Below, piece after piece: positions 35,166 through 44,320 of a stretch of 64,000 nt of DNA. Made by a program: the position numbers and the translations under genes. Below the pieces are notes generated by a model. That model searched no databases and had not been told where the DNA came from. It was given only the letters and a program-made list of their open reading frames with translations. The DNA comes from JAICSD01 sp963836665 (GTDB taxonomy: Bacteria; Acidobacteriota; Vicinamibacteria; Vicinamibacterales; 2-12-FULL-66-21): contig CAWIKL010000001.1 in assembly GCA_963836665.1 (NCBI GenBank), positions 1,054,001 through 1,118,000 on the forward strand. The letters run 5' to 3'. Numbering within the stretch: position 1 is the stretch's first letter; every line of letters begins with the position of its first letter.

Positions 35166-36200
35166 ATGGCAGCTGAAGATCGGAACGACCGCGAGCGCCT
35201 CAAGGCCATCGAAATGGCCGTCGGCCAGATCGAAAAGCAGTTCGGCAAGGGTTCGATCATGCGGCTGGGCTCGAAGGACGTTATCGCCCAGGTGCCCGCG
35301 ATCTCCACCGGCTCGGTGAGCCTCGACTACGCGCTCGGCATTGGCGGCATGCCGCGCGGCCGAGTCGTCGAGATCTTCGGGCCGGAATCCTCCGGCAAGA
35401 CCACCCTGGCGCTGCAGGTCATCGCCGAGGCGCAGAAGACCGGCGGCATGGCGGCCTTCATCGACGCCGAACATGCACTCGACGCGCAGTACGCCAGGAA
35501 GCTCGGCGTCGATCTCGACAACCTGCTGATATCACAGCCTGACAACGGCGAGCAGGCGCTTGAAATCGTCGAAGTCCTCGTCCGCTCGGGCGGCGTCGAC
35601 GTCGTGGTCGTCGACTCGGTCGCCGCGCTGGTGCCGCGCGCCGAAATCGAGGGAGAAATGGGCGAAGCGCAGATGGGTCTGCAGGCGCGCCTCATGTCGC
35701 AGGCGCTGCGCAAACTCACCGGCATCGTCTCGAAATCGAAGACGTGCCTGATCTTCATCAACCAGCTGCGCGAGAAGATCGGCGTCATGTTCGGCAATCC
35801 GGAAACGACAACCGGCGGCCGCGCGTTGAAGTTCTACGCCTCGGTCCGCGTCGACATCCGCCGCATCGGCGCGATCAAGGACGGCGATGTCGTGGTCGGC
35901 GGCCGGACGCGCGTCAAGGTCGTCAAGAACAAGGTTGCGCCGCCGTTCCGTGAGGCGGAATTCGACGTCATGTACGGCGAAGGCATTTCGCGCGAAGGGG
36001 ACCTGCTCGATCTCGCCGTCGACAGGAAGATCGTCGAGAAGAGCGGCACGTGGTTCGCCTTCAGCGGCGAGCGTCTCGGCCAGGGACGCGAGAACGTCAA
36101 GCAGTTCCTCAAGGACAACCCTGCGACGTTCAAGCAGATCGAGGAGCGCGTCCGCAAAGAGCTGGGGCTCGTCATCAACAACGAAGTCGCCGCGGTGTAA
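35166..36200 (+). CDS. recA: Recombinase RecA
   Basis: 344 residues. ATG at 35166 with AAGGAG upstream. Walker A GPESSGKTT, Walker B VVVVDSVAALVPRAE, the LIFINQLREKIGVMFGNPETTTGG loop-2 region and the usual C-terminal domain ending LGLVINNEVAAV. Catalyses strand exchange and SOS co-protease activity. Monocistronic, with its own sigma-70 promoter. Best marker in the window for taxonomic placement. Confidence 0.98.
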   Translation: MAAEDRNDRERLKAIEMAVGQIEKQFGKGSIMRLGSKDVIAQVPAISTGSVSLDYALGIGGMPRGRVVEIFGPESSGKTTLALQVIAEAQKTGGMAAFIDAEHALDAQYARKLGVDLDNLLISQPDNGEQALEIVEVLVRSGGVDVVVVDSVAALVPRAEIEGEMGEAQMGLQARLMSQALRKLTGIVSKSKTCLIFINQLREKIGVMFGNPETTTGGRALKFYASVRVDIRRIGAIKDGDVVVGGRTRVKVVKNKVAPPFREAEFDVMYGEGISREGDLLDLAVDRKIVEKSGTWFAFSGERLGQGRENVKQFLKDNPATFKQIEERVRKELGLVINNEVAAV

Positions 36201-36319
36201 GCCGCGAGCGGCCGACGCGAGGCGCGCAGTCCGCCGGGCGGTTTGGTGGACCGTCTGTGAAGGACGGCGTCGGGCGCGGCCGGGGAGGCAACATCCTCTC
36301 GCGGGCCGCGCACCGTGCG

Positions 36320-37873
36320 TCAGCGTTTCGAATAGATTTCGTCGAGCAGCAGGTAGCGCGGGCGGGTCTTGTCGGATTCCACGCGCGTGTTCACGTCGAG
36401 ATGCATGATCTCGGCGTGATCCGGCTTGGTGATCGCCGGCCACTTCGGCAGCTTGCCGCCGTTGGGATTGCCGGTCTTGACGAAGTTGGCAAAATAGGTG
36501 GTCATCGTCTCGGAGACGCGGCGGTCGTCATCGGTCCACGCGTAGACGTCGTTGCCCGGCAGGTTGCCCAACGCGTACTCGATTTCGGCCGAGTGGGCGG
36601 CGCCGTTCGCCGGACCCTGGTTGCCCTTACCCGGGCTCATCGCCGGCCGCGGCCGTGCGTAGTAGTAGCGGAAGGTCGGCTTCCCGCCGGTCCGCGCATG
36701 CAGATCGATCCACTTCCACGTGCTGAAAGCGATGAAGCGATCACTGGCCAGGGCTGTCGCGGCACTGGTGATTTCGTCCGGCGTGCTGCCCGAGTAGAGC
36801 TTCAGCACTTCATCGCCGCGCTCCGGGAACGCCGCGTGCACCCCTTTCGCGTATCCCTCGGCGGTCGGCTCAACGCCGCGCCCGAGGACGCCGGCCGCAC
36901 CGCTCTCCTGTGAATTCCAGCCGGCGAGCAGCGGCACGTGCGCCTGCTCGCCGGCCTTGAAGATCTCGGCGACCGATTTCGGCAGGAAATAGCCGTCGAT
37001 CGTGATGGGAAAGCGCGGGCCCTGGACCGCCAGGACGGCGTCAGCGGGCAAGGCGCGCAGGTCTGCGAGTGATTCGAGCTTGGCGGCGGCGGCAAACGCG
37101 ACCCCCGTCTTTTCGGCCTCCGCCAGCGGCACCGGTTCGAACGTGGGGTTGATCGCCGCGCCGCTCTCGCCGATGGCGCCGGCAATCAGGCCCTTCGACA
37201 ACGGCGAGGCCATCAGTGCGCTCACGGAAATCGATCCAGCCGATTCCCCCGCGATCGTCACATGGCGCGGGTCGCCGCCGAACGCGGCAATATTGTCGCG
37301 GACCCAGGCGAGCGCCGCGGCCTGGTCGAGCAGGCCATAGTCGCCCGACGCGTGGCGTGGCGATTCCGCGGCTAGATCCGGGTGCGCCATGAACCCGAAG
37401 ACGCCAAGGCGGTAGTTGACGGTCAGGGCGACGATACCCTTGCGCGCCATGCTGGCGCCGTCGTAGCGCGGCTCTGAACCGTCACCGGCAGTGAAACCGC
37501 CGCCGTAGAAATAGACCAGGACCGGGAGGCGCTCACGACCGGTCTTCGCGGGCGTCCAGACGTTGAGGAAGAGGCAGTCCTCGCTCATCCCGCTGGCGCG
37601 GAAGACCATGTCGGCGAACTGCCGCCGCTGCATACACTGCGCGCCGAAGGCGTCGGCCTTCCTGACCTCCGTCCACGCCGCCGCCGGCTGCGGCGGCTGC
37701 CAGCGCAGCGGCCCGACCGGTGGCGCGGCGTAGGGAATGCCTTTGTAGACACGCAGCCCCTCAGGTTCCGGGGTACCCGAGATCGGCCCCGATTTGGTCT
37801 CGACGCGATCGGCGGCCAGGGCGACAACGGGCAACAGCACGGCGAGACCGACAGAGGCGAAGAGTCTTCTCAT
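36320..37873 (-). CDS. Carboxylesterase, type B
   Basis: 517 residues from ATG 37873: signal peptide (about 1-20), KGIPYAAPPVGPLRWQPP, SEDCLFLNVWTP, oxyanion YFYGGGF and the catalytic nucleophile GESAGS, with the His in NGAAHSAEIEYALG. A secreted or periplasmic alpha/beta-hydrolase of the PF00135 family, acting on carboxylic esters. Convergent with recA. The 119 bp between them contain only a weak CCGTC/GACGG hairpin. Confidence 0.93.
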   Translation of the reverse strand: MRRLFASVGLAVLLPVVALAADRVETKSGPISGTPEPEGLRVYKGIPYAAPPVGPLRWQPPQPAAAWTEVRKADAFGAQCMQRRQFADMVFRASGMSEDCLFLNVWTPAKTGRERLPVLVYFYGGGFTAGDGSEPRYDGASMARKGIVALTVNYRLGVFGFMAHPDLAAESPRHASGDYGLLDQAAALAWVRDNIAAFGGDPRHVTIAGESAGSISVSALMASPLSKGLIAGAIGESGAAINPTFEPVPLAEAEKTGVAFAAAAKLESLADLRALPADAVLAVQGPRFPITIDGYFLPKSVAEIFKAGEQAHVPLLAGWNSQESGAAGVLGRGVEPTAEGYAKGVHAAFPERGDEVLKLYSGSTPDEITSAATALASDRFIAFSTWKWIDLHARTGGKPTFRYYYARPRPAMSPGKGNQGPANGAAHSAEIEYALGNLPGNDVYAWTDDDRRVSETMTTYFANFVKTGNPNGGKLPKWPAITKPDHAEIMHLDVNTRVESDKTRPRYLLLDEIYSKR

Positions 37874-37947
37874 GGCGCGAGAATACCACCGCGCCCGTAT
37901 CCTTCGCAGGATCGGCGCGGCTGACGGCGTCATGTCTTTGAGATTGT

Positions 37948-38241
37948 CTAGCGGACGTCTTTGATGGTGACGAGAATTTCGCCGGGACGAACGAGGCCGA
38001 GCTCGCTGCGGGCGGCCAATTCGATCGTGGCTGGGTCGCTGCGCAGGCGGCGGACCTGCTCGCGCAGTGCCGCGTTCTCCCGCTTGAGCCGGTCGAGGTC
38101 CTGCGCGGCGACGGCCGAGGCCTTGCGCGCACGGATCGATTCCATCAATCCCTTGTCCCCAATCGCCGCGTTGACGAGGATGACGCACGCGGCGAAGAGA
38201 ATGGCGTGCGACCAGAAGCGCCGCGGCTGTCGCCGTGACAT
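37948..38241 (-). CDS. FtsB/DivIC-like septum protein
   Basis: About 97 residues from ATG 38241: a single transmembrane helix (about 12-28) followed by a coiled coil (AAQDLDRLKRENAALREQVRRLRSD) and the typical PATIELAARSELGLVRPGEILVTI ending. Longer starts at 38289 (ATG) and 38331 (TTG) are possible, but none has a good ribosome site. Small bitopic proteins of this kind bridge division proteins at the septum. Confidence 0.8.
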   Translation of the reverse strand: MSRRQPRRFWSHAILFAACVILVNAAIGDKGLMESIRARKASAVAAQDLDRLKRENAALREQVRRLRSDPATIELAARSELGLVRPGEILVTIKDVR

Positions 38242-38354
38242 GGACTGGGCGGCGAGGTCTGAGCTGGCCGTTGTCGTGCCGATCGCCATGTCGATGGCGC
38301 GCACGGTACCAGAACCCGATCGCGAGTACAACCCCTACGTTGATCGGGATCGCG

Positions 38355-38744
38355 TCAGCGATTCGATACCAGACGTCCGCCCGAACCATCCGCGCCGTCG
38401 ACGACGTCGAGCATGTCGGAGACCGTCACGATGCCGACGAGGCGCCGGCCTTTTAGGACCGGCAGACAACCGACAGCGTGCGCCCGCATCAGCGCGGCCG
38501 CCGCGCCGACCGACGTGTCGGGGCGAACGATCAGCAACCGGCGCGACATGAAGTCCTCGACTCGCCCGGTGTCAGGTACGCCGTTTAGATCCGCGACGCC
38601 GACGACGCCCACCACGCGGCCGCGCGCGCCAATGACAACGAGTTGATGGATGCCGGCCTGGTGCATCCTGGTTCGGGCGTTGACAATCGAATCATCGGCC
38701 CCGATCGTCAGAACCTTCGCGGTCATCACATCTTGCACCTGCAT
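38355..38744 (-). CDS. CBS-domain pair protein
   Basis: 129 residues. ATG at 38744, with AAGGAG 5 nt upstream. Two CBS motifs (VQDVMTAKVLTIGADDSIVNA and EDFMSRRLLIVRPDTSVGAA) forming one Bateman module that binds adenine nucleotides. Stand-alone modules of this type occur in stress and hypoxia islands with USPs, as here. An enhancer palindrome lies about 137 bp upstream. Confidence 0.9.
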   Translation of the reverse strand: MQVQDVMTAKVLTIGADDSIVNARTRMHQAGIHQLVVIGARGRVVGVVGVADLNGVPDTGRVEDFMSRRLLIVRPDTSVGAAAALMRAHAVGCLPVLKGRRLVGIVTVSDMLDVVDGADGSGGRLVSNR

Positions 38745-38814
38745 AACTGCTCCTTGGGGGGAAGGCCGGATGCCAGCGCTCCCGCAGGGCCAAAGACGCA
38801 TAACGCGCGCCGTC

Positions 38815-38829
38815 GCCGAAGGCGCGCCA
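38815..38829 (-). promoter_or_regulatory. Weak sigma-54-like box upstream of the CBS gene
   Basis: Minus-strand TGGCGCG-CCTT-CGGCG fits GG-N10-GC but has a poor -12 box; an alternative lies at 38777-38792. The choice cannot be made by eye. Confidence 0.3.
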
Positions 38830-38873
38830 TTCCGCTGTTGCTCCGGTGCAGCCGAATGGAATCGCGTCGAGGC

Positions 38874-38889
38874 CGCCGGATATCCGGCA
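38874..38889. promoter_or_regulatory. Perfect enhancer palindrome
   Basis: CGCCGGA-TA-TCCGGCA, containing the perfect 14-mer GCCGGATATCCGGC. It lies between the CBS gene and the membrane protein gene to its right; centre about 78 bp from the weak sigma-54 box start for the CBS gene. Confidence 0.55.
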
Positions 38890-38925
38890 GGACCGTGAGG
38901 TGCGGCCTCGCGGTCTGGTCAGAGG

Positions 38926-39474
38926 TCAGCGAAGCCGGCCGGCGAGTGCGACGATTGAGCCAAAAAGCGCGACCATTGCGAGCGACAGGAGCCATGCGAG
39001 GCCACAGACGGCGGCCGCGCGGCCGGTGCTGTCGTAGTCGAGCGCCTGCCGGACGGCCACCACGCTGGCCGCGAGAGTCCAGAGAATCGCGAACCCGAAG
39101 ATCCACGGCGCCGGACCGCCGAACAGGGCAAACGCCTGCACCAGACCCGGCGCGGCGGCGAATCCCAGCGTGCGAAGGAGCTCGCCGACGTCCGTTCGCG
39201 TGTCGGAGGTTGGCAATAACCTCGATCCAATTTGAAACGTGAGCGTGGCGAATACGGCCCACGCCATGATGGATAGGACGCTGGCGGTTGCCAGATACCG
39301 CAACGTCGGCGCCGCCCCGAGGGCGCCGCGTGCACCGATGCCGGCGGCGACACTGGCAAGGACGACCACGAGCAGCGCCTGGGACGTCGCGCCGCGATCG
39401 GCCTCGACCTCTTCGTAGGTGTTCGCGTTCAGCATGGCAGCCCCGAACAGGCGACGCACGAAGATGGTAATCAT
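38926..39474 (-). CDS. Yip1-like multi-pass membrane protein
   Basis: 182 residues: N-terminal LNANTYEEVEADRGATSQAL followed by five hydrophobic helices (about 35-55, 65-85, 105-130, 135-155, 160-180), resembling the bacterial Yip1 domain family. Function unknown. AAGGAG precedes the ATG, inside a short leader from a well-matched sigma-54 promoter. Confidence 0.65.
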   Translation of the reverse strand: MITIFVRRLFGAAMLNANTYEEVEADRGATSQALLVVVLASVAAGIGARGALGAAPTLRYLATASVLSIMAWAVFATLTFQIGSRLLPTSDTRTDVGELLRTLGFAAAPGLVQAFALFGGPAPWIFGFAILWTLAASVVAVRQALDYDSTGRAAAVCGLAWLLSLAMVALFGSIVALAGRLR

Positions 39475-39498
39475 GGCAGACTCCTTGGCAGTCCCACG

Positions 39499-39514
39499 AG
39501 CAGGGAGTGTGCCA
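39499..39514 (-). promoter_or_regulatory. Sigma-54 promoter of the Yip1-like gene
   Basis: Minus-strand TGGCACA-CTCC-CTGCT, exact GG-N10-GC. Predicted start near 39488, leaving a 14-nt leader containing AAGGAG. Confidence 0.7.
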
Positions 39515-39563
39515 GCGCGCGATGCGACTCTTGTGTTCCGCGAGACCCGGCGGCAAAGTGGAT

Positions 39564-39579
39564 TGGTTCGGGCCCTGTC
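39564..39579 (+). promoter_or_regulatory. Possible sigma-54 promoter of phosphoketolase
   Basis: TGGTTCG-GGCC-CTGTC keeps GG-N10-GT but deviates in the -24 box; predicted start at 39590, 7 nt before the ATG. No enhancer palindrome nearby. Confidence 0.3.
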
Positions 39580-39596
39580 GAAGGGGGTCTAGCTGA

Positions 39597-41963
39597 ATGA
39601 CGATGACTACGACACCAGAACTCCTCGCGAGGATTGACGCCTACTGGCGGGCTGCCAACTACCTGTCCGTCGGCCAGATCTATCTGCTCGACAATCCGCT
39701 CCTGCGTGAACCCTTACTGCCGTGCCACATCAAGCCGCGCCTGCTGGGACACTGGGGGACAACGCCGGGACAGAACTTCATCTACGCGCACCTGAATCGA
39801 GTCATCGCGGCCTATGACTTGGACATGATCTACATCTCCGGCCCCGGGCATGGCGGTCCTGCATTGCTGGCGAACACGTACCTCGAGGGCACGTACTCTG
39901 AGGTCTATCCGTCCGTGACGCAGGACGAAGCGGGGATGCGCCGGTTGTTTCGTCAGTTCTCGTTCCCGGGCGGAGTCCCGAGTCACGTCGCACCGCAAAC
40001 GCCCGGCAGCATTCACGAGGGGGGCGAGCTGGGTTACTCCTTGAGCCATGCGTTCGGCGCCGTGCTCGACGCACCGGATCTCATCGCGGCCTGTGTAGTG
40101 GGAGACGGTGAGGCGGAGACCGGCCCGCTGGCGACCGCCTGGCACTCGAACAAATTCCTGAACGCCGCGCACGACGGCGCCGTCGTGCCAATCCTGCATC
40201 TGAACGGCTACAAAATTGCGAACCCAACGATTTTCGCGCGTATCTCGCGCAACGAACTGGAGCAGTTCTTCGACGGCTGTGGCTGGAGTCCACGGCTAGT
40301 CGGGGGAGACGACCCGACGGTGCTGCACGCGACAATGGCATCGACACTCGACGAGGTCGTCGCGGAGATCCAGCGAATTCAGCGCCTGGCACGCCACGGC
40401 CACAGCGAGCGTCCGCGGTGGCCGATGATCGTCCTGATCACGCCCAAGGGCTGGACTGGGCCCAAAGAGGCCGATGGCCACAAGGTCGAAGGCACGTTTC
40501 GCGCGCATCAAGTGCCGTTGGCCAATCCTCGCGGCAATCCCGTCCACCTCGAGGCGCTCGGACGGTGGCTGGCGAGTTATCGGCCGACGGAGCTGTTCGA
40601 CGAACGAGGCACGCTGCGCGCCGAGCTCGCATCGCTCGCGCCGAAGGCCTCGCGACGGATGGGCGCGAATCCCCGTGCGAACGGCGGATTGCTCCTGCGC
40701 GCGCTGCAGCTTCCCGACTACCGCCGCTACGCGGTGCGGGTCGAGACACCCGGAGCGATCGAAGCCGAAGACACGCGCGTCCTTGGCGCCTTTTTGCGCG
40801 ACGTCGTCAGCCTCAACCAGGAGTCTCGCAACTTCCGAATCTTCGGCCCCGACGAGACCGTCTCGAACCGGCTCGATGCGGTGTTCGCGAGCACAAACCG
40901 ACAGTGGAATGCCGCGATCATGCCGGACGATCAGTGGCTCGCGCCGGACGGACGTGTGATGGAAGTCTTGAGCGAGCACCAGTGTCAGGGATGGCTGGAG
41001 GGCTACCTCCTGACCGGCAGACACGGCCTTTTCAACACGTACGAGGCGTTCGCCCACATCGTCGACTCGATGTTCAACCAGCACGCTAAGTGGCTGAAGG
41101 TGGCGCGCACGCTTCCCTGGCGCATGCCAATCGCATCGTTGAACTATCTGCTCACCAGTCATGTCTGGCGTCAGGACAACAACGGCTTCACGCACCAGGA
41201 TCCCGGTTTCATCGACTTGGCGTGTAACAAGAAGGCCGAAATCGTGCGCGTGTATCTTCCGCCGGATGCGAACTGCTTGCTGAGCGTGATGGACCACTGC
41301 CTGCGCAGCCGACACTACGTGAACATTGTCGTGGCCGGCAAACATCCGGCACCGCAGTGGCTGGGCATGGACGCCGCGGTCAAGCACTGCGCGGCGGGAA
41401 TAGGCATGTGGGAGTGGGCCGGCAATGACCAAGGTGCGGAGCCTGATGTCGTGATGGCGGCGGCTGGTGATGTGCCGACGCTCGAAACCCTTGCGGCGAT
41501 TTCCATCCTGAGAACGCATCTACCGCAGCTCAAGATCCGCATGATCAACGTCGTCGATCTCATGAAGCTGCAGCCGGCGAGCGAACACCCGCACGGGCTG
41601 AGCGAGACCGAGTTCGATCTGTTGTTTACGACGTCGAAGCCGGTCGTCTTTGCCTATCACGGGTACCCCTGGTTGATCCACCGACTGACGTATCGTCGGA
41701 GGAATCACGCGAACATCCACGTCCGCGGCTATAAGGAGGAAGGGACGATCACGACACCCTTTGACATGGCCGTGCTGAACGACCTCGACCGATTCCATCT
41801 GGCGACCGACGCGATCGCGCGGCTGCCACAGATTGGATCGCGCGCCGCGCACCTGCAGCAGGTTCTCGTCGATCAGCTGCACGAGCATGCGGCGTACATC
41901 CGTGAGCACGGTGACGACATGCCCAGCGTTCGGCAGTGGCGCTGGGAAACGCCGATTCAGTAG
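39597..41963 (+). CDS. xfp: Xylulose-5-phosphate/fructose-6-phosphate phosphoketolase
   Basis: 788 residues, full length. Thiamine-diphosphate enzyme with the family blocks GQIYLLDNPLL, HWGTTPGQNFIYAHLNR, ISGPGHGGPALLANTYLEG, GGELGYSLSHAFGAV and GDGEAETGPLATAWHSNKF. It cleaves xylulose 5-phosphate or fructose 6-phosphate with phosphate to acetyl-phosphate, giving a short route to acetate and ATP. Its place among USP, CBS, BON and PFK genes suggests use under energy or oxygen limitation. Confidence 0.97.
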   Translation: MTMTTTPELLARIDAYWRAANYLSVGQIYLLDNPLLREPLLPCHIKPRLLGHWGTTPGQNFIYAHLNRVIAAYDLDMIYISGPGHGGPALLANTYLEGTYSEVYPSVTQDEAGMRRLFRQFSFPGGVPSHVAPQTPGSIHEGGELGYSLSHAFGAVLDAPDLIAACVVGDGEAETGPLATAWHSNKFLNAAHDGAVVPILHLNGYKIANPTIFARISRNELEQFFDGCGWSPRLVGGDDPTVLHATMASTLDEVVAEIQRIQRLARHGHSERPRWPMIVLITPKGWTGPKEADGHKVEGTFRAHQVPLANPRGNPVHLEALGRWLASYRPTELFDERGTLRAELASLAPKASRRMGANPRANGGLLLRALQLPDYRRYAVRVETPGAIEAEDTRVLGAFLRDVVSLNQESRNFRIFGPDETVSNRLDAVFASTNRQWNAAIMPDDQWLAPDGRVMEVLSEHQCQGWLEGYLLTGRHGLFNTYEAFAHIVDSMFNQHAKWLKVARTLPWRMPIASLNYLLTSHVWRQDNNGFTHQDPGFIDLACNKKAEIVRVYLPPDANCLLSVMDHCLRSRHYVNIVVAGKHPAPQWLGMDAAVKHCAAGIGMWEWAGNDQGAEPDVVMAAAGDVPTLETLAAISILRTHLPQLKIRMINVVDLMKLQPASEHPHGLSETEFDLLFTTSKPVVFAYHGYPWLIHRLTYRRRNHANIHVRGYKEEGTITTPFDMAVLNDLDRFHLATDAIARLPQIGSRAAHLQQVLVDQLHEHAAYIREHGDDMPSVRQWRWETPIQ

Positions 41964-42051
41964 GAGGCGGGACCGCCCGCTCGACACCTCAAGCAGCCTG
42001 CACCCGCTGGTGTGGATGACAGCCTCCGCCCTTGCGCTGACCTGATGCCGG

Positions 42052-42245
42052 TCACCGCGCTCGAGCCGCGGGGGCTGGCAATGACGTGGCGCGCGGGACC
42101 GGCGACCTTTCGCCGAGCCAGCGAGAGGGTCGCGGTCGCAGCGCGAAGCGAGCGATAGCATTGCGTTCGAGTATGACCGACCGACCGATGTACGGGTTCG
42201 GCTGCTGCTCTTGAGGCAGCTCGATGTTGCAGCCGACGCGCCGTA
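42052..42245 (-). pseudogene. Deletion relic of a LOG-family paralogue
   Basis: The minus strand reads RVGCNIELPQEQQPNPYIG, then directly VILERNAIARFALRPRPSR and WLGER to a stop at 42052. These are two separate parts of the LOG-family protein at 14943-15701 (VGCNIELPEEQQPNHYLDR and YLERNAIDRFKLRAPRPSR) joined in frame, with about 105 intervening residues and all of the N-terminus missing. This is a clear internally deleted gene copy. Confidence 0.8.
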
Positions 42246-42683
42246 GAAACGATGGCCCGAAGGTCGCGTTTCAGGCGCGACGCTACCGGAATTCCGGCGT
42301 CCCGTCGCTCCGTGTTCCAGGTTGGCTTCGATGGCGTCGACGCCCATGATGAGGCGGTCGTCAGAGTGCGCATCATGCGGCGGACGAGCGTGCCGCGACA
42401 CGGCTCGCCGCAGTACGGCCCGGGCGGTAGGTGTGCGGCGCTCGGCGAAGCTGCCGGATTGTTCGCGACACTCCTGCCCGACGTGCTGCGGCGCGCTACG
42501 GAAGAACAGGCCGCGCGCGCACTGATGCGCGGCCTGCAGCGTACGACGCGCGCGCTGAAATGCGCTCAGGATCTCCCCTACCGGCCGTGGATGCCGAGAT
42601 TCGCGCGTCGCCTCCGGCCTCGAGGAAGAGGACCGAGGAGAGGCGGTTCGTGGCGGGCGCGACGGTCCTGAGTGCCGTGCCCG
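42246..42683. other. Stretch without a confident gene; holds an enhancer palindrome
   Basis: TACCGGA-AT-TCCGGCG (42284-42299) has the window's enhancer architecture and probably served the LOG paralogue whose remains lie to its left. A rightward frame from ATG 42375 to 42671 (98 residues, helical LGEAAGLFATLLPDVLRRAT segment, then an arginine-rich end) is possible but has no ribosome site or family, so it is not called. Confidence 0.4.
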
Positions 42684-43364
42684 TTACGGCGTCACCGTGA
42701 TCTTGTTCTCAACGAGGTTCACCCCAGGCGCGGCCCACGCCGCCCGGCCGGCCTCGTCCTTCTCGGCCCACGAACGCACGCTGCCGGTCAACGTCACCCG
42801 TGGTCCGACGGCTTCGACGGCGATCCGCCGCGCATCGACCTCCGCATTACGCCGCAGCGCCGCCTCGATTTTCTCGCGCACTTCCGTCGTCGAGACTCTT
42901 GTCTGCAGCTTGATCTCGTTGGCGACGCTCTTGACGCCGCGCAGATTGTGGACGGCTTCTCCGGCCGCGATCCGCTGGTACATCCACTCGACGGTGCCCT
43001 CGAGGATCACGTGCCCATAGCGCACGGTCACCTTGACTTGCGGCGGCACGCTGACGCTGTTGCGCAGCGCCATGACGCAGTCGTGCGCGACGTCGCTATC
43101 GCCCCGCTCGTCGGAGAGCCTCACCTGCAGATCGTTAGCGACGCCGCGGATGCCGTAGACACGCTTGACCGCGCGCTCGATGGCGAGCTTGTCGGCATAG
43201 CTGTCGGTCGTCCCGGTGAGCGTGGCGACGCCGTCCCCGACGGTGACGCCGACGCCGGATGAATTGAAGTCGGGCTCCCAATCGAGTTGATGAAGCACGG
43301 CGTCACGGATGGTCTCGTCGGTCGTTCCAAAGACTGCTGTTGCAATTGACATGATGTTGCTCAT
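42684..43364 (-). CDS. Three-BON-domain protein (OsmY-like)
   Basis: 226 residues from ATG 43364, with TGGAGAG upstream. Three successive BON repeats (about 14-80, 90-155, 160-226), each with a GxV-LxG core (VGDGVATLTGTTDSYADK, VRYGHVILEGTVEWMYQR, VGPRVTLTGSVRSWAEK). No signal peptide, unlike periplasmic OsmY. BON domains bind membranes or lipids and are frequent in stress islands. A TTG at 43376 is also in frame, but it lies almost on the predicted sigma-54 start. Confidence 0.9.
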   Translation of the reverse strand: MSNIMSIATAVFGTTDETIRDAVLHQLDWEPDFNSSGVGVTVGDGVATLTGTTDSYADKLAIERAVKRVYGIRGVANDLQVRLSDERGDSDVAHDCVMALRNSVSVPPQVKVTVRYGHVILEGTVEWMYQRIAAGEAVHNLRGVKSVANEIKLQTRVSTTEVREKIEAALRRNAEVDARRIAVEAVGPRVTLTGSVRSWAEKDEAGRAAWAAPGVNLVENKITVTP

Positions 43365-43388
43365 TCGTCTCTCCAACGCAGTCGTGGA

Positions 43389-43404
43389 TACAAGGGTAAT
43401 GCCA
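43389..43404 (-). promoter_or_regulatory. Sigma-54 promoter of the BON gene
   Basis: Minus-strand TGGCATT-ACCC-TTGTA, GG-N10-GT as at hemN and the tetraheme gene. Predicted start near 43378. Enhancer-like sites CGCCGGA-TT-GCCGTCG (43457-43472) and a left half-site at 43443-43449 are centred about 86 and 72 bp upstream. Confidence 0.6.
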
Positions 43405-43529
43405 CGGCGCGATGTCGACAGGGTCTGCTGCGAGGGAGCGCTCGCCGGAATCGCGGCGCCGGATTGCCGTCGGCGTTGGCCGTCTGGCGGCGATGCCCTG
43501 AGGGGTAGATCGGACTTCGCTGTCGACGA

Positions 43530-44030
43530 TTACGACAGCAAACGAGTGAACTGCCCCTTGATGAGCGTGTAGCACTCGCAGGCGGCATGCTCCAAACCGG
43601 CGACGTCGAGGATGATGATGTTCTTGTGCGCGTGATCGACAAGTCCGGCGCGGTGCAGTGCGCCGGCGGCTAGCGTAACCGACGTCCGTCGCACTCCCAA
43701 AAGCGTGGCCAGGACATCCTGCGTCATGGGGAACTCATCACGCCCGATCCGATCGCGAATCTCGAGCAAAGTTCTGGCGCACCGTTTCTCAATCGAGTGC
43801 AACGCATTGCAGGCGACTGACTGCATCAAACCTTCGACAAACGCCTGCGCGTAGCGATGAACCAGCTCGCTGAAGTGTGTCTGACGTTCCATTTCGCGGC
43901 GGAACACGGTCACGCTCATCGCTTGGGCATCACCAGCTGCGATTTCAACAATCGCTGCCTGGCCGGATTCCGGATCGCCTCCGAACGCCGCCATGCCGAC
44001 AAGCGCAGCGGGTCGTGCGGCACCGTTCAT
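43530..44030 (-). pseudogene. Crp/Fnr-family regulator lacking the N-terminal half of its sensor domain
   Basis: About 166 residues from ATG 44030. The C-terminal helix-turn-helix is intact (MTQDVLATLLGVRRTSVTLAAGALHRAGLVDH), followed by the usual CECY ending, and the long dimerisation helix is present (RYAQAFVEGLMQSVACNALHSIEKRCARTLL). Relatives are about 230 residues; here the first 70-80 residues of the cNMP-binding barrel are missing and the remaining barrel sequence is degenerate. Probably a relic, though a DNA-binding fragment could still be made. Confidence 0.65.
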
Positions 44031-44207
44031 GCTCACCGAACGGCATGACGTCAGTCCCCGCGGTGCGGCAGGCTGTCCACCGGCTTGTGCCTGTAAGAGA
44101 CCGCCTCGGTCGGCTGGGATGGTGGGGCCTGTGGCTAATCGCAGACTACAGCATGCATCTCTGGACGATTGGCCAAACTCGTAGGCGATGATGCCAGACA
44201 GGCTCGG

Positions 44208-44223
44208 TGCCGGATTTCCGGCA
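44208..44223. promoter_or_regulatory. Perfect enhancer palindrome without a clear promoter
   Basis: TGCCGGA-TT-TCCGGCA, between the truncated Crp/Fnr gene and the 44321 gene. No GG-N10-GC box is found at the expected distance on either side; TTGGCGTGGCAGATTTGC to its right has the wrong spacing. Confidence 0.5.
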
Positions 44224-44320
44224 GCGCGCGGTTGGCGTGGCAGATTTGCACGGCCATTTCCTTCGTCGCTCTCTTGCATTGATTTCCCTCGGACGCTCCC
44301 TCGTATCGTTCCTGTCAACC

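Noticed and set aside
42226..42242. Sigma-54-like box CGGCGCG-TCGG-CTGCA on the minus strand
   Set aside because: It falls inside the LOG relic's coding homology (VGCNIEL), so the match is probably coincidental even though the palindrome lies 74 bp upstream.
42375..42671. Possible 98-residue gene after the 42284 palindrome
   Set aside because: Only part of it looks coding, the end is arginine-rich, there is no ribosome site, and the nearby GG-N10-GC match has poor flanks and would start after the ATG.
44230..44250. TTGGCGTGGCAGATTTGCA as a sigma-54 promoter
   Set aside because: Spacing from GG to GC is 12, not 10 bp; I see no other fitting box near that palindrome.
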